A program made the position numbers and the translations under genes. From assembly GCA_964559835.1 (NCBI GenBank), contig CAZLJE010000062.1, positions 1-15,261 of the forward strand: a stretch of 15,261 bases of DNA, given 5' to 3'. The notes under the pieces are model-generated. The model was not told the DNA's origin, ran no database searches, and saw only the letters and a program-made list of their open reading frames with translations. The DNA comes from DAISJI01 sp964559835 (GTDB lineage: Bacteria; Acidobacteriota; Terriglobia; Terriglobales; Acidobacteriaceae). This document shows, piece after piece, positions 13,203 to 15,261 of this stretch (the first letter of the stretch is position 1; every line of letters begins with the position of its first letter).

Positions 13203-15261
13203 ATGAACATTCGCACTTCCTTGAAGTATCTCTTCCTGGCGCTGGTCGCTTTCCTGGTCCTGTCGCCGATGGCTTTTGCGCAAGAACCGGAGTCGGCGGG
13301 TGGTGAAGCCGCTTTGAAGCTTCCCGACCTTTCGACCGTCAATTTCTTCGGCATGAACGGGCACAACCTGCTTTTGATCGGTTTGCTGTTCTGCGCAGGC
13401 GGACTGCTCTTCGGGCTGGTCATTTATATGCAGCTCAAGAATCTGCCGGTCCACCGGGTCATGCGCGAGGTTTCCGAACTGATCTACGAGACCTGCAAGA
13501 CGTACCTGATCACGCAGGGCAAATTCCTGGCCATCCTGTGGGCGTTCATCGCGGTGGTGATCGGCTTCTACTTCGGCATGCTGCTGCACTATCCGGCAGG
13601 ACGCGTGGTAATCATCCTGGCGTTCAGCGTCGTCGGCATCCTGGGCAGCTACGGGGTGGCGTGGTTCGGCATCCGCGTGAACACTTTCGCGAACTCGCGG
13701 ACGTCGTTCGCGGCGCTGAAGGGCAAGGCCTTCCCGGTTTATGCGATCCCGACCAAGGCGGGCATGTCTATCGGCATGGCCTTGATCTCGGTCGAGCTGC
13801 TGATGATGTTGATCATTCTCCTGTTTGTACCCGGCGAGTACGCGGGCCAATGCTTCATCGGCTTCGCCATCGGCGAGTCGCTGGGTGCGGCGGCGCTGCG
13901 TATCGCTGGCGGCATCTTCACCAAGATTGCCGACATCGGCAGCGACTTGATGAAGATCGTTTTCAAAATCAAGGAAGATGACGCGCGCAACCCCGGTGTC
14001 ATCGCCGACTGCACCGGCGACAACGCGGGCGATTCGGTCGGTCCGACCGCCGATGGTTTCGAGACCTACGGCGTCACCGGCGTGGCGCTGATCACGTTTA
14101 TCCTGCTGGCGGTGAAGGACCCGAAGATCCAGGTGCAACTGCTGGTGTGGATCTTCGTCATGCGCGTGATGATGCTGGTCTCCAGCTCGGTGTCGTACTT
14201 CCTGAACGACATCATCGCCCGCAGCCGGTACGGTGATAAAGACACGTTCAACTTCGAGGCTCCGCTGACGTCGCTGGTGTGGATCACGTCATTGATCTCG
14301 TTCGCGATAACGTTCTTCATCTCGTACCTCATGATCGGCCCGGGGCCGAACTCACTGGCGGGCGACGACACGCTCTGGTGGAAGCTGTCGGCCATTATTT
14401 CGTGCGGAACGCTGGCAGGCGCGGTGATCCCGGAACTGGTGAAGGTCTTCACCTCGGTCGAATCCCGGCACGTTAAGGAAGTGGTCACGTCGGCGGACGA
14501 AGGCGGCGCGTCGCTCGGCATCCTATCCGGCTTCGTGGCCGGCAACTTCTCGTGCTACTACCTGGGCGGCTCGATGATCGTGTTGATGGCGATCGCCTAC
14601 TACGTCAGCACGCTCGGACTGATCACGGCCATTCCGCTCGCTCCGGCGGTCTTTGCGTTCGGCCTGGTCGCGTTCGGCTTCCTCGGCATGGGGCCGGTGA
14701 CGATCGCGGTCGACTCCTACGGCCCGGTCACCGACAACGCCCAATCCGTCTATGAGCTGTCGCTGATCGAGAACGTCGGCGCGGCCGAGATCAAGCGCGA
14801 GTTCAATTTCGACGTCAAGTTCGACAACGCGAAGCACCTGCTGGAGTCGAACGATGGCGCCGGCAACACGTTCAAGGCCACGGCGAAGCCGGTACTGATC
14901 GGAACCGCAGTGGTCGGCGCGACGACCATGATCTTCTCCATCATCATGGCGCTGACGAATGGACTGACCGCCGGGCAGGAGAACCTTTCGATCCTGCACG
15001 CTCCGTTCTTCCTCGGCTTCGTCACTGGCGGCGCGATGATCTACTGGTTCACCGGCGCATCGACGCAGGCAGTGACCACAGGAGCGTATCGCGCGGTCGA
15101 GTTCATCAAAGCGAACATCAAGCTCGAAGGCGTGGAGAAGGCATCGGTCACGGATAGCAAGAAGGTGGTCGAGATCTGCACGAAGTACGCGCAGAAAGGC
15201 ATGTGGAACATCTTCCTCGCCGTCTTCTTCGGGACTTTGTGCTTCGCGTTCATCGAGCCGT
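13203..15261 (+). CDS. hppA: Membrane-bound ion-translocating pyrophosphatase, divergent subtype (partial, right edge)
   Basis: The enzyme hydrolyses pyrophosphate in the cytosol and pumps H+ (in some subtypes Na+) across the inner membrane. 686 codons are present and the frame is open at the edge; the family usually has about 670-800 residues. Many membrane helices are visible. Substrate-site motifs include DIGSDL (244-249), EDDARNPG (258-265), DCTGDNAGDS (269-278) with ADGFETYG, and a late TDNA motif. They differ from the canonical DVGADLVGKVE and DNVGDNVGDCAG, and the Glu of GKVE appears replaced. The GNTTxA region reads GNTFKA (554-559), whose lysine resembles the K+-independent type. An N-terminal signal-peptide-like segment (MNIRTSLKYLFLALVAFLVL then AFA|Q) precedes the first helices. 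Only ATG 13203 is available, as an in-frame stop lies shortly upstream. No clear ribosome site is seen. Confidence 0.93.
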   Translation, partial: MNIRTSLKYLFLALVAFLVLSPMAFAQEPESAGGEAALKLPDLSTVNFFGMNGHNLLLIGLLFCAGGLLFGLVIYMQLKNLPVHRVMREVSELIYETCKTYLITQGKFLAILWAFIAVVIGFYFGMLLHYPAGRVVIILAFSVVGILGSYGVAWFGIRVNTFANSRTSFAALKGKAFPVYAIPTKAGMSIGMALISVELLMMLIILLFVPGEYAGQCFIGFAIGESLGAAALRIAGGIFTKIADIGSDLMKIVFKIKEDDARNPGVIADCTGDNAGDSVGPTADGFETYGVTGVALITFILLAVKDPKIQVQLLVWIFVMRVMMLVSSSVSYFLNDIIARSRYGDKDTFNFEAPLTSLVWITSLISFAITFFISYLMIGPGPNSLAGDDTLWWKLSAIISCGTLAGAVIPELVKVFTSVESRHVKEVVTSADEGGASLGILSGFVAGNFSCYYLGGSMIVLMAIAYYVSTLGLITAIPLAPAVFAFGLVAFGFLGMGPVTIAVDSYGPVTDNAQSVYELSLIENVGAAEIKREFNFDVKFDNAKHLLESNDGAGNTFKATAKPVLIGTAVVGATTMIFSIIMALTNGLTAGQENLSILHAPFFLGFVTGGAMIYWFTGASTQAVTTGAYRAVEFIKANIKLEGVEKASVTDSKKVVEICTKYAQKGMWNIFLAVFFGTLCFAFIEP

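Noticed and set aside
12710..13423. A 237-codon minus-strand open frame upstream of and antisense to hppA
   Set aside because: It passes through the parS site and the tRNA promoter region and overlaps the hppA signal-peptide region. Its translation has no recognisable domain.
12930..14138. A 402-codon minus-strand open frame antisense to hppA
   Set aside because: It covers the well-supported hppA coding strand, is rich in R, D, H and Q as expected for an antisense shadow of GC-rich codons, and has no recognisable domain.

Overview
The window looks like chromosomal DNA of a GC-rich, Gram-negative (diderm) bacterium, most likely an Acidobacteriota (Koribacteraceae/Acidobacteriaceae-like). That placement is an inference. 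It rests on the outer-membrane beta-barrel gene inside a kdp operon, the separated KdpD halves, the style of the divergent membrane pyrophosphatase and the general codon use. No rRNA or other phylogenetic marker is present.

Positions 1-8498 are a potassium-response locus. On the minus strand, in transcription order, lie the KdpD sensor N-half (KdpD + USP domains only), kdpE, a 160-bp promoter region with an 11-bp-period T-rich repeat array, an outer-membrane beta-barrel porin gene with an odd N-terminal membrane extension, a 28-residue membrane miniprotein, kdpF, kdpA and kdpB. kdpB runs off the left edge after 505 codons, just before the hinge motif. The missing C-half of KdpD (DUF4118 membrane domain, GAF-like region, HisKA, HATPase) is a separate gene divergent from the N-half at 7056-8498.

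Positions 8523-10775 (minus) encode a 750-residue APC-superfamily permease with a cytosolic USP-like C-terminal domain. It resembles the KimA potassium importer in architecture and in several ion-site residues. Its upstream region carries a close copy of the motif found in the kdp promoter, and a third copy lies in the kdpD/kinase intergenic region. I propose that these are KdpE boxes, tying two potassium importers and the split sensor into one regulon.

Positions 11080-12690 are a small integration module at a tRNA gene. It holds a 4 x 13-bp tandem repeat, an excisionase-like HTH gene, a complete tyrosine recombinase gene (ATGA overlap) and, 40 bp beyond it, a tRNA-Asn(GTT) on the opposite strand whose 3' end faces the integrase. 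No cargo or second att copy was seen.

Positions 12691-13202 are a 512-bp intergenic region. It has a near-consensus sigma70 promoter for the tRNA, a perfect 16-bp parS palindrome and a perfect DnaA box 3 bp away, followed by a long putative leader for the last gene. From 13203 to the right edge runs hppA, a membrane-bound proton-pumping pyrophosphatase of a divergent type, with an apparent signal peptide and still open at the edge.
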